Part shown: positions 35,204 to 43,552 of the stretch, piece by piece
Numbering within the stretch: the first letter of the stretch is position 1
Layout of the letters: every line of letters starts with the position of its first letter
Source: Oscillospiraceae bacterium
Lineage (GTDB): Bacteria; Bacillota; Clostridia; Oscillospirales; Acutalibacteraceae
Assembly (NCBI GenBank): GCA_015066015.1
Contig: SVPE01000008.1
Location: forward strand, 32,820 to 96,819
Direction: 5' to 3'
Length of the DNA: 64,000 nucleotides
Notes under the pieces: model-generated
Database searches by the model: none
Seen by the model: only the letters and a program-made list of their open reading frames with translations
Told to the model about the DNA's origin: nothing
Translations under genes and position numbers: made by a program

Positions 35204-36619
35204 TCATTTTGCAAGGATTTCCCTTACAATTTCCCGCTCATCAAAGGGCAGCTTTTCGTCGCCTATCTGCTGACTTGTTTCATGCCCTTTACCTGCCAGG
35301 AAAATAATATCATTATTTTGCGCCCTTTTCAAGGCATATTCTATTGCTTTTTTCCGATTTTCGTGAATGTAAACGGATTTTTTACTTTTTTTCATTCCCG
35401 AAAGTATATCTTCAATGATTTTTTCAGGCTCCTCGTACCGTGGGTTATCACTTGTGACCACGGTAATATCGGAAAGCTCACCGACAATCTCGCCCATACG
35501 GCTGCGCTTTTCCCGGTCTCTGTTTCCGCCGCAGCCGAATACGGTAATTATTCTCCCCTTCTTTATGCCTCTGAGAAAAAGAAGGCTCTGCCTTAATGAA
35601 TCCTCGGTATGCGCATAGTCGATTATAACGGAAAAGTCTCTGTCAAGAGGGAGAAACTCCATTCTGCCCCTGACGGAATAAAACTGTCTGAGCCCCTCAG
35701 CACAGCCGTAAAGGCTTATGCCAAGCTCCATACAAAGTGCAATTGCCGACAGTGAGTTTGCAACATTGAAAAGTCCCGGTACCTTAAGCTTTATGCGGTG
35801 TATTATTCCGTCTCCGACAAAGGCGTAATCTGTCTCCTGCTGCTTGCAGCTGATGCTTTTTGCCGTATAGGTTGCACTGTTATCCCGAAGGGAATAAGTA
35901 ATAGTTTTCCCTTTTGACGCATTTATAAAATCGTCTCTTGCTCCGTCGTCATAATTTATCACGCTGAAAAAAGCATTTCTGAATAGCTCCAGCTTCGCAT
36001 TTTTATAGTTTTCGGCGTTTCCGTGATAATCAAGGTGGTCCCTTGTAAGATTCGTGAGCACCGCACCTTCAAATTCAAGCCCGTAAAGCCTCTGCTGAAA
36101 AAGGCCCTGAGACGACGCCTCAATAACACAGAATTCGCCTCCCGAATTCCTTACCTCGCTGAGCATTCTGTGAAGCTCAAAGCAATCGGGAGTTGTAAGC
36201 ACCGACTCTGTTTCGCTTATGCAGGTATCGTTTTTCACCGTGCTTATCAGTCCGCAGCGTCTTCCCGCAACGGTAAGTATACGGTGAATCATATAGCAGG
36301 TTGTTGTTTTTCCGTTTGTACCCGTAACGCCTATAAGCCGCAGTGCCCTGTGGCAATCACTGAAAAAGGCACTGCACAAAAGCGCGTAGGCTTTTCTTGT
36401 GTCGCTTACGACAACGCAGTCACCACATACCGCACTGTCTGATATAACAAGCTCGGCGCCCCTTGAAAAAGCGTCCGCAACATAGTCACGGGCATTTTTG
36501 TGACAGACAAAAATACTGCCCTTACTGCATTTTCTTGAGTCATCCGTAATATATTTTATGTCCTTATCCTCACCTTTATACGATATGTCAACAGCTCTTA
36601 ACAATTGAGAGATAAGCAT
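35204..36619 (-). CDS. murE: UDP-MurNAc-tripeptide synthetase MurE, DAP type
   Basis: The 471-residue Mur ligase adds the third residue of the stem peptide. It has the ATP loop GVTGTNGKTTT (near 97-107), LTNLTRDHLDYHG, and the specificity motif TSDNPRYEEP. DNPR is typical of meso-diaminopimelate enzymes, so the wall is predicted to be of the DAP type. It lies 12 bases after the ftsI stop, with CGGAGGAAAAAT before the ATG. murF, the normal next step, is missing from the neighbourhood. Confidence 0.95.
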   Translation of the reverse strand: MLISQLLRAVDISYKGEDKDIKYITDDSRKCSKGSIFVCHKNARDYVADAFSRGAELVISDSAVCGDCVVVSDTRKAYALLCSAFFSDCHRALRLIGVTGTNGKTTTCYMIHRILTVAGRRCGLISTVKNDTCISETESVLTTPDCFELHRMLSEVRNSGGEFCVIEASSQGLFQQRLYGLEFEGAVLTNLTRDHLDYHGNAENYKNAKLELFRNAFFSVINYDDGARDDFINASKGKTITYSLRDNSATYTAKSISCKQQETDYAFVGDGIIHRIKLKVPGLFNVANSLSAIALCMELGISLYGCAEGLRQFYSVRGRMEFLPLDRDFSVIIDYAHTEDSLRQSLLFLRGIKKGRIITVFGCGGNRDREKRSRMGEIVGELSDITVVTSDNPRYEEPEKIIEDILSGMKKSKKSVYIHENRKKAIEYALKRAQNNDIIFLAGKGHETSQQIGDEKLPFDEREIVREILAK

Positions 36620-36631
36620 ATTTTTCCTCCG

Positions 36632-38944
36632 TTAATCTGCCGCTGCTTCACGGCTTATGAATGTAACTGTAAGTGTTGTACCCGCTTTCACCACAGTGCC
36701 CTCGGGAATACTCTGACTGTAGGAAACAAGAGCATCCTGCCCCTGTCCTGACGAAAAAATAACATTAAGTGAATGCTCTGCGGCAAGAAAATTCACCTCA
36801 GAGACTGTTTTGCCTGAAAAGTCGGGCACTACCGTTTCAACAGCTTCGCCTGCCTTATCGGTATAAACCACCACAACTCCGCCCCTTGCAATCAGCTGAC
36901 CCTCCGACGGAAACTGAGAGATAATGTTTTCCCCTTTGCCCGACACCTTTATTTCAAAGCCCTCTGCAGCGGCAATATTTCTCGCCTGCCATAAGGGCAT
37001 ACCGATAAAATCCGGTGCGGTAAAGCTGACTGCCGAAAGCTCCTTTTCGGTGTACTGCGGCTCATAATTCATGTAATCGAGTGTACTTCTGATTACCTCT
37101 TTTGCAACGGGTGCCGCAAGAGCGCCGCCGCTTGTAAGGTAGCCCGACGGACTGTCAATCCCGATAAGCACACATATTTGGGGATTATCTGCAGGGGCAA
37201 AGGAAAGAAAAGAGGCTATGTAGGAATTAGTGCCCGAATCGAGCTTCTGTGCAGTGCCTGTTTTCCCCGCTATACGGTAGCCCTCAAGGTAAGCGTTTTT
37301 ACCCGTACCCTCAGAGACAACCGATTCCATCATGCTCCTGACCTTTTCGCAGGTGCTTTCGCTTAAAATCTGACGCCTGAGTGAAGGCTCGGTTTTTCTG
37401 ATAAGCTCACCGTCGCTGTCAAGCACACCTGCCACAAGGTAGGGCTTCATCAGCCTTCCGCCGTTGGCAATTGCCGATGCGGCACTCACGAGCTGAAGCG
37501 GTGTGACTCTCACGCTCTGCCCGAAGGATGTACTTGCAAGGTCAACTATGCTCATTTTATCCCTTCGGTGGACAATTGAGATGCTTTCATTTGCCGCATC
37601 GATACCCGTCCGTTCCGTAAAGCCGAAGGACTCAAAATATTTATAGTAATTCTCTACTCCGAGTCTTTGTCCCAGGGAAATGAAAAAACAGTTGCAGGAA
37701 TTCATAAGACCCTGACACAGAGTCTGACTTCCGTGAGCCTTATGGCTTGCACAGTGATAAACCGTATCGGCAACACGTATGGACGACGTGCAGCTGAAGC
37801 CTGTTTTTTCGGTAGCAACGCCCTCTTCCAGTGCTGCCGCAAGGGTGAAAATTTTAAAGGTCGAGCCGGGCTCATAATTACTCGTAAGACAAAAGCTGTT
37901 CCACTGTCTGAAAAGAAGCTCCGAGTATTTTTCCTTATACTCCGTTGTGCCCGGTGTAAGCAGTGAAAGCTCCGAGGAATCGGTAGAAGCTGAAAGCTCA
38001 CGGGGATTATTAAGATCAAAATCCGGCTTATCGCTCATAGCGAGAATTGCGCCCGTTTTCACGTCAGCCACAATACCGTAAACGCCCTTTGCCTTAGTCC
38101 TCGAAAGAGCCTTTGTCAAAGAATTTTCAAGGTAGGTCTGTATGTTTTTGTCCACCGTGAGAATAAGCCCGTTACCCTCAACGGGATCAATTATGGTTTC
38201 ATAGCTGTCTGAGATTTCATTACCTCTTGAATCTCTTGCAGAAAGGATTCTGCCGTCTGTCCCCTTAAGCTCACTGTTATAGTAGCTTTCAAGTCCTGTT
38301 TCACCGTCGCCGTCAGCATTGACAACGCCTATAAGCTTTGACGCGAGACTTTGTCCCGGATAAATTCTGTTTTGGGAATTCTCATAATAAAAGCAGCTGC
38401 GAAGGTCTACTGTGCTTTTATCCTTTATATAAAAGGGCTCGCAGAAAAACTCCTCAAGAAGCCTGATTTCCTCACTTGTAATATTCTTGTGAATTCTCGC
38501 CTGAGGGTCCGAGCTTCTGCTCAGGGCGGTCATGATATCCTCTTCGTCAAGTGAAAGCACCTGAGCAATTCTCCGGCAGATAAGTGAAAAGCACCTCTGC
38601 TTTTCCTCAGGATATTTTTTGAATTTAAGGTTTAATCTGTAACTGTTTACGCAAAGGTTGCGGCAGGGCTCACTTGCAGCAAGCAAAGACATATTGCAGT
38701 CGTAAATTGTGCCTCTTGCCGCCTTTACGGTCGTGTCTCTGAGCTGATTGTCAGCAGCAAGCTGCCTGTACTCTTCGCCCCTTGTGAGCATAATGTACGC
38801 CACTCTGCCGAGGCAACCGAAAATAAGAAGAAACAGCATTGCAAGACAAAGTGTCACCGTACGGAAGGAAAAGGCTCCGCTTATCCTTCTTTTTACCGAG
38901 TCCTTATTTACATAATGCTCCTTATTTTTTCTTTGCAAAGGCAC
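36632..38944 (-). CDS. ftsI: Class B penicillin-binding protein FtsI/SpoVD with PASTA domains
   Basis: The 770-residue transpeptidase crosslinks septal peptidoglycan. It has one membrane anchor (about 29-53), a dimerisation domain, and a transpeptidase domain with S361-T-F-K364, SCN at 416-418 and KTG at 561-563. Two PASTA domains form the C-terminus (about 640-766). PASTA tails are found in both division PBPs and SpoVD; the dcw location argues for the division role, but sporulation use is not excluded. The start is uncertain: GTG at 38944, or TTG at 38938, which has a better-spaced GGGAG. Confidence 0.93.
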   Translation of the reverse strand: MPLQRKNKEHYVNKDSVKRRISGAFSFRTVTLCLAMLFLLIFGCLGRVAYIMLTRGEEYRQLAADNQLRDTTVKAARGTIYDCNMSLLAASEPCRNLCVNSYRLNLKFKKYPEEKQRCFSLICRRIAQVLSLDEEDIMTALSRSSDPQARIHKNITSEEIRLLEEFFCEPFYIKDKSTVDLRSCFYYENSQNRIYPGQSLASKLIGVVNADGDGETGLESYYNSELKGTDGRILSARDSRGNEISDSYETIIDPVEGNGLILTVDKNIQTYLENSLTKALSRTKAKGVYGIVADVKTGAILAMSDKPDFDLNNPRELSASTDSSELSLLTPGTTEYKEKYSELLFRQWNSFCLTSNYEPGSTFKIFTLAAALEEGVATEKTGFSCTSSIRVADTVYHCASHKAHGSQTLCQGLMNSCNCFFISLGQRLGVENYYKYFESFGFTERTGIDAANESISIVHRRDKMSIVDLASTSFGQSVRVTPLQLVSAASAIANGGRLMKPYLVAGVLDSDGELIRKTEPSLRRQILSESTCEKVRSMMESVVSEGTGKNAYLEGYRIAGKTGTAQKLDSGTNSYIASFLSFAPADNPQICVLIGIDSPSGYLTSGGALAAPVAKEVIRSTLDYMNYEPQYTEKELSAVSFTAPDFIGMPLWQARNIAAAEGFEIKVSGKGENIISQFPSEGQLIARGGVVVVYTDKAGEAVETVVPDFSGKTVSEVNFLAAEHSLNVIFSSGQGQDALVSYSQSIPEGTVVKAGTTLTVTFISREAAAD

Positions 38945-39062
38945 CAGCTCCCGGGAAATTAATAGGTTTCAAAAAGTCAAAACAGGGGCTGCCAAAAAAA
39001 CAGTCCCTTGTTTGATTTACACGAATAATATATTCATTTCCCTTTGCTTTTATTATCCTGCC

Positions 39063-39560
39063 TCAGCTGTAATCGCTTATTCTTACCTGTCTGGTCTTTT
39101 TTTCGGGGACCTTGATAAGTCCGAGCTGCTCAGTAGCAATTTTATCTATATTGATACCCTTGGTTGCTTCGTCAAGCTGAAACTTAAGAGTATTGTTCTG
39201 CTCAAGACAAAGCTGGTATTCACTTTCAAGTGTTTCAAGTCTTGATTTTGCGCTGTTGAGCTCAGCCTTGCTTGCTATAGCCATTATACCGACTGAAAGA
39301 AACAGTGCGAGAACTATGGATGTCTGTATCATAAAAAGCTTGAAGGTTCTGTTTTTTGCAAGAATACCCTGCTTTTTTGTACCTTCAACTCTTGTAAGCT
39401 TAGGCTGTTCTTTTCTCTGAGGAGGTCTCTGCTGAGTGCTTCTTCTGTCAGGTGCTGCATTTGCTCTGGGAGCAGTATTGCCGTATTGTGTTCTGCCTGC
39501 TGTACGTGTAGGCACGTAGTCATCAAAAATATCGTTGTACTTATATGCGTACGGTGCCAC
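39063..39560 (-). CDS. ftsL: FtsL/DivIC-like division protein
   Basis: The 165-residue protein has a basic, Gln/Arg/Pro-rich cytoplasmic part (about 1-70), one membrane segment (about 74-95) and a short leucine-zipper-like coiled coil (about 98-135) outside. That build and its place between rsmH and ftsI identify it as FtsL. It would bridge FtsQ and FtsI/FtsW. The start is a GTG with GAGGTGAGG just upstream. Confidence 0.82.
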   Translation of the reverse strand: MAPYAYKYNDIFDDYVPTRTAGRTQYGNTAPRANAAPDRRSTQQRPPQRKEQPKLTRVEGTKKQGILAKNRTFKLFMIQTSIVLALFLSVGIMAIASKAELNSAKSRLETLESEYQLCLEQNNTLKFQLDEATKGINIDKIATEQLGLIKVPEKKTRQVRISDYS

Positions 39561-39601
39561 TTGACCTCACCTCTTCCTTTATTTTTAACGAATTGATTTT
39601 T

Positions 39602-40531
39602 TCAACGAATTTTCTTTATGCATCTGAGTGTTGCGCTTCTCGAACGCGGATTTTCTTCAATCTCTTTTTCGCTCGGCAGAATCTTTCTGAAGGGAAGCTC
39701 ACCCTCCGGAGTTTTTCCGCAGATGCACACCGGTGCGCTTCTCGGGCACTCACAGCCCTTGCAGAATTCACGGAAAGCATTTTTCACTATCCTGTCTTCA
39801 AGGGAATGGAAGGTAATGATTGAAAGTCTGCCGTCCTTCCTGAGGCAAGAAAACATTTCCCCTATAGTATCCTCAAGCTGTCCGGTTTCATTGTTAATAA
39901 ATATTCTGACGCTTTGGAAAGTTTTTCGCGCCGGGTGATGACCCGTTCTTCTTGCAGCTGCGGGAATACTGTTTTTTACGATTTCCGCAAGCTCTGTTGT
40001 AGTGTCTATAGGCTTCTGCTGTCTTAACTGCACAATGCTTCTTGCAATTCTCGGTGCAAACTTTTCCTCTCCGTAAAGACGGAAAATTCTGATAAGCTCA
40101 CCCTCGGAAAAGGTATTTATAACATCGTGCGCCGACATACCCTCCTTACTCATCCTCATATCGAGCATTGCCTCATTGTGAATCGAAAAGCCTCTGTCCG
40201 CCTTGTCCATCTGGTGTGATGAAACTCCGAGGTCAGCCATTACGCCGTCGACCTTGTCTATGCCTAAGTCCGAAAGAATCGATGAAAGCTCCGAAAATGC
40301 CGAATGCACAACGGTGACATTCTTTTCTCCTCCGATTCTCTCCTTTATAACTTCTATTGCCTCGGGATCACGGTCAATAGCGATAAGTCTGCCTGTGCCC
40401 TCGAGCCTTCTTAATATCTCGCGGCTGTGTCCCGCACCTCCGCAGGTACAGTCTACATATATGCCGCCTTTTTTTACATCAAGTGAGTCGACAGTTTCCT
40501 TAAGCAGCACGCTTACGTGTGAAAATTCCAT
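39602..40531 (-). CDS. rsmH: 16S rRNA (cytosine-1402-N4) methyltransferase RsmH
   Basis: The 309-residue SAM methyltransferase modifies C1402 in the ribosomal decoding centre. The signature MADLGVSSHQMDKADRGFS and the N-terminal HVSVLLKETVD and GAGHSREIL loop are present. The ATG at 40531 follows the mraZ stop by one base, with AAGGTGAG upstream; longer readings overlap mraZ. Its place after mraZ is standard in bacterial dcw clusters. Confidence 0.95.
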   Translation of the reverse strand: MEFSHVSVLLKETVDSLDVKKGGIYVDCTCGGAGHSREILRRLEGTGRLIAIDRDPEAIEVIKERIGGEKNVTVVHSAFSELSSILSDLGIDKVDGVMADLGVSSHQMDKADRGFSIHNEAMLDMRMSKEGMSAHDVINTFSEGELIRIFRLYGEEKFAPRIARSIVQLRQQKPIDTTTELAEIVKNSIPAAARRTGHHPARKTFQSVRIFINNETGQLEDTIGEMFSCLRKDGRLSIITFHSLEDRIVKNAFREFCKGCECPRSAPVCICGKTPEGELPFRKILPSEKEIEENPRSRSATLRCIKKIR

Positions 40532-40532
40532 C

Positions 40533-41024
40533 TTACTCACCTTCCACATCGAGGAATCTGCCCTCGCCCATCATCTGACGGTAAACATCTGCTTCCTTTT
40601 CAACGGCAGCCTCATCAGCCTCGTTATCCTCGCAGACCATCTGCAAGCTGGCGTTATAAGACTTTTTGCTCATAAGCTCCACATAAGAGCCGAAACCGAC
40701 AAAGATACATTCCTTTTCAAGTCCCGCATTTTCCGCAATTACCGAATTTATGGTGATTCTTCCCTGACTGTCATAGGATGCTATGTTGGCAGTAAGGAAA
40801 ATCGGTGAAAGAAGCTTCTTTTTCTTTGCCTGATTATTCATATTCGGAACGGCATTACTGAACTCTCTTTCAAACTCATCCTTGCTGTAAAGCTGAATGG
40901 AAGGATTCTCTTTAGATGCATAAAGTCTGTAGTAAATAGTTTCACCAAGCTCTTCACGGAACTTAACCGGAACGAAAACACGGTTTTTTGAGTCCATATT
41001 ATGTTCGTATGTACCGATAAACAT
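40533..41024 (-). CDS. mraZ: Transcriptional regulator MraZ
   Basis: The 163-residue protein carries two SpoVT/AbrB-type modules (FIGTYEHNMDSKNRVFVPVKFR near the start in shortened form, and ITIN in the second half with YDSQGR). MraZ binds GTGG repeats upstream of its own gene and tunes dcw expression. It is first in the cluster, and such repeats are seen at 41077-41124. The C-terminal tail of about 20 residues is acidic and longer than usual. Confidence 0.95.
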   Translation of the reverse strand: MFIGTYEHNMDSKNRVFVPVKFREELGETIYYRLYASKENPSIQLYSKDEFEREFSNAVPNMNNQAKKKKLLSPIFLTANIASYDSQGRITINSVIAENAGLEKECIFVGFGSYVELMSKKSYNASLQMVCEDNEADEAAVEKEADVYRQMMGEGRFLDVEGE

Positions 41025-41076
41025 TTAAAGCACCTTCCTTTCTTTTCAGATGAAAACAGAAGCGGAGTGCGATTTT

Positions 41077-41124
41077 CCACCACGAAAAACCACTAATCGA
41101 CATAAAGTTGAACCGATTCCCCAC
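41077..41124 (-). promoter_or_regulatory. Putative MraZ-binding repeats
   Basis: On the minus strand GTGG occurs at 41124-41121 (as GTGGGGAAT), 41093-41090 and 41083-41080, with a further overlapping copy at 41080-41077. The last two main copies are spaced 10 bases apart, one helical turn, and the first is about three turns upstream. They lie between the predicted transcription start and the mraZ ATG, matching the known position of MraZ boxes. Confidence 0.65.
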
Positions 41125-41139
41125 TTTTGTTGTGTTTTT

Positions 41140-41168
41140 ATTATAATATTCACCATTAGAATTGTCAA
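41140..41168 (-). promoter_or_regulatory. dcw cluster promoter
   Basis: On the minus strand TTGACA (41168-41163), a 17-base spacer and TATAAT (41145-41140) match the consensus exactly. The start would be near 41133, about 109 bases before the mraZ ATG. Confidence 0.88.
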
Positions 41169-41243
41169 TGGGTAAAATAAAAAAATAAAAAGATTTTTTC
41201 TGTTTTTGCAGGCTTTTTTCTCAGGAATATGCCCCACACTGAC

Positions 41244-41387
41244 CGCGGGGAGGCTTTACGCCTTCCCGCGGAAGGCGTAAAGGCAGCGAGCCCTGCGCTG
41301 TCGCCCGACCTTTCTGCTTTACACGGCACATTGAACAGACAGCGCAGGGCCCGCTGAAGCAACGCTTGCGCGTTGCTCCTCCCCGCG
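41244..41387. repeat. GC-rich palindromic element, GGGGAGG family copy C
   Basis: This 144-base element has perfect 10-base inverted ends CGCGGGGAGG / CCTCCCCGCG, sharing the GGGGAGG core with copies A and B. The interior differs: CTTTACGCCTTCC...GGAAGGCGTAAAG (41254-41282), CCCTGCGCTGTC (41291-41302) with GACAGCGCAGGG (41337-41348), and AGCAACGCTTGCGCGTTGCT (41358-41377). It lies just upstream of the dcw promoter. The 692-base gap around it contains no gene that I can support. Confidence 0.8.
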
Positions 41388-41416
41388 TATGTATACCCGG
41401 AATTTTCCCTTAAATT

Positions 41417-41641
41417 AAGGGGGTTGTTGCATTAAGCGCAGACCAAAAAGCAAAACAAAAAAGCAGGTATTTGTAGTAAATCTACTGAAAATATCTGCTT
41501 TAATTCTATTGAAAGTAACTTTTAAGTGTTGCATAAAACATAATTTTGCTTTTTTAGACGTTTTTTCACCCACTCGGAGTACCTTAGTACGCCTTCGGGG
41601 ATGAAGAAAACGCCTTCTGCATCTTAATGCAACAACCCCTT
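41417..41641. mobile_element. MITE-like element with 19-20 bp terminal inverted repeats
   Basis: AAGGGGGTTGTTGCATTAAG at the left end and its complement (AAGGGGTTGTTGCATTAAG, one G shorter) at the right end enclose about 225 bases with no coding potential. An inner pair of similar AGCAGGTATTT and AAATATCTGCT arms (near 41461-41502) also folds. Long matched ends and lack of genes suggest a non-autonomous transposable element. No transposase with these ends is in the window. Confidence 0.65.
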
Positions 41642-41664
41642 GATATTTTTTGTAAAAGAGAAAA

Positions 41665-41704
41665 GGCAGCCGTTTTAATGCAAACGGTGTCGCATACGGC
41701 TGTC
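41665..41704 (-). terminator. Terminator of lipase-like gene
   Basis: On the minus strand GACAGCCGT pairs with ACGGCTGCC and is followed by TTTTCTCTTTT, 14 bases after the stop codon at 41718. Confidence 0.75.
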
Positions 41705-41717
41705 TTTAATCTGGCTT

Positions 41718-43382
41718 TTAAAAGAGAGGCTTTCCGCTTATCAGCATTGTAATAAACTTAAAAATCATTGTTACAAAACGCAGCAGAGAAGCAAGCTTTG
41801 TCATCATGTCAGGTTTTTCTTCAGCACGGCTGACAAATTCAAGGTCTGCACAGTTTTCTTCAGTCATATCTTCAACAGCCTTAGTATCGTAGCTGTTGAC
41901 ACGGAATCTTGCAAAGCCTGAATTTTCAACATTGACATCTGTTCCGTTGAGGAATTTTTCTGCAACAACTCTGCATATCGGATCAAAATCGTCATGGTGA
42001 ACATTCTTGATTATCCACGTAGTATCGGGGAACATACAGGTTGATGTGTCCACCTGCTTGTCGGGAGAAATATACTTTCCTTTTCCCTCAAGAATTCTGC
42101 TTTCAACATACTGCTCATCGAGTGTCGAACCGATTTTTGCACAGGTTGCGCCTAAGGATGAATCCTTAAGGCTTACAAGGCTGTCTGAAAGATCGTCGTA
42201 GCCCTCTGTAAACGGAGCATTGAGGAATCCGTACTTACCGATAACGCCGATGTGAATACCGTATTCCTTGCTGAACTTCTTATAAAGCTCATCTCTGTGA
42301 GCTGTAATCTTTTCTCTGTAATTTTTAATCTTTGCGATAAGTCCTGCGAAATATTCTCTTGTTTCAGAGCCTTCCTCACCGAACATAACATCAAGAGCAA
42401 GGTCGAAATCCTCTTCTTCAACAAGCGTCCAGTAAATCGGCTGGGAAGCGTATCCGATTGAATGGAAAATTGCAGGAATAAGAGCCTTATAAAGCTTAGC
42501 ATAAAGCTCTTCAACCCCCTGGGTGAAATCATCCATTACACCGGTCTGTGTAAGAATATCGAGCGTTCTTATGATGATTTCATCAACAACCTCTGCAACG
42601 TCAAAGCCGATACCGAAACCGATCTCATCACAGAAGGTGAGCTGACCTTCATATCTCTGAAGGCTTTTTGCATCAATGTTTATCTGTCCGCTGAAGCCTT
42701 TGCTGATAACATTGCAGCCGTCGGAAAGAGTTTCACAATACATTACATTTTTTACATGACCCAGATTACCGTATTTTTCAAGATATGCATTGAGAAGACT
42801 GCCTCCGAGACATCTTGACGAGAGGGAAACCTGACTTTTTCCTGTTGATTTCATAACGGTTTCAATATAAGTGTGAAGTCTGTCAACATGCTCGTAAGGG
42901 TCAAGTCTCCAGTCGAAACAAAACATATAAGAAAAATATCCGTACTGTCCGTTTCTGATCATATCCTTCTTTGCATTGGCTTCTGAATTTTTAAGAGCAT
43001 CAGGATGTACACCTGTACCGTTACGGGGATTTCCGTTTCCGTCAAGAATGGCATCATCAAACAAAGGTGATATTTCATTATAGATAGCCTTTGCATAATT
43101 ATCCCATTTATTGTTCAGCATACCTTCGGCAAGGAAGGGAATAAGAATATTAACAGCCGCTTCAACGATCTTGTTTTTGCTATCCTCACCGTCATCGGAA
43201 ATTTTCAGATCACCTATGTCAGCTGCTACCTCTTCACCGTCAGCGTTATATAGTTTTTCTCCGTTTCCTCTCAGATAAATTATCGGCGTAGCCTGAGTCT
43301 GAGCTGCAGCAGCATTCACAACCGGCGTCATAACAGCAAAAAGCATTAAAGATGCGAGTAAAACCGATATAAGTCTCTTCAT
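41718..43382 (-). CDS. Secreted alpha/beta-hydrolase (LCAT-like) with Cys nucleophile elbow
   Basis: The 554-residue protein has a signal peptide (cleavage near residue 24-26) and an alpha/beta-hydrolase layout resembling lecithin:cholesterol acyltransferase/phospholipase-like enzymes: an early PIIYLRGNGE strand, FCFDWRLDP, and the nucleophile-elbow position LSSRCLGGS. The usual Gly-x-Ser-x-Gly reads S-R-C191-L-G, so Cys replaces Ser. A late NVHHDDFD could hold the catalytic His. A C-terminal hydrophobic stretch (about 530-550) may anchor it. Both lipid acyltransfer and loss of activity are possible. It is a single-gene unit with its own promoter and terminator. Confidence 0.7.
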   Translation of the reverse strand: MKRLISVLLASLMLFAVMTPVVNAAAAQTQATPIIYLRGNGEKLYNADGEEVAADIGDLKISDDGEDSKNKIVEAAVNILIPFLAEGMLNNKWDNYAKAIYNEISPLFDDAILDGNGNPRNGTGVHPDALKNSEANAKKDMIRNGQYGYFSYMFCFDWRLDPYEHVDRLHTYIETVMKSTGKSQVSLSSRCLGGSLLNAYLEKYGNLGHVKNVMYCETLSDGCNVISKGFSGQINIDAKSLQRYEGQLTFCDEIGFGIGFDVAEVVDEIIIRTLDILTQTGVMDDFTQGVEELYAKLYKALIPAIFHSIGYASQPIYWTLVEEEDFDLALDVMFGEEGSETREYFAGLIAKIKNYREKITAHRDELYKKFSKEYGIHIGVIGKYGFLNAPFTEGYDDLSDSLVSLKDSSLGATCAKIGSTLDEQYVESRILEGKGKYISPDKQVDTSTCMFPDTTWIIKNVHHDDFDPICRVVAEKFLNGTDVNVENSGFARFRVNSYDTKAVEDMTEENCADLEFVSRAEEKPDMMTKLASLLRFVTMIFKFITMLISGKPLF

Positions 43383-43427
43383 AAAACAACCTCCGTTTTA
43401 TTCTCATAAATTTCCAATCTGACTATT

Positions 43428-43456
43428 ATATTACTATTTTCAGCCCTGATTGTCAA
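43428..43456 (-). promoter_or_regulatory. Promoter of lipase-like gene
   Basis: On the minus strand TTGACA (43456-43451), a 17-base spacer and TAATAT (43433-43428) precede the ATG at 43382, with CGGAGG as ribosome site. Confidence 0.75.
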
Positions 43457-43552
43457 TTGAAATAAGGACAAATGTAACATTTTTTGTTCAACAAAATCCA
43501 AGCGTAAACCACAATACCATAAAGCCTTCGTCCACTGCTTACCTTTGTTATT

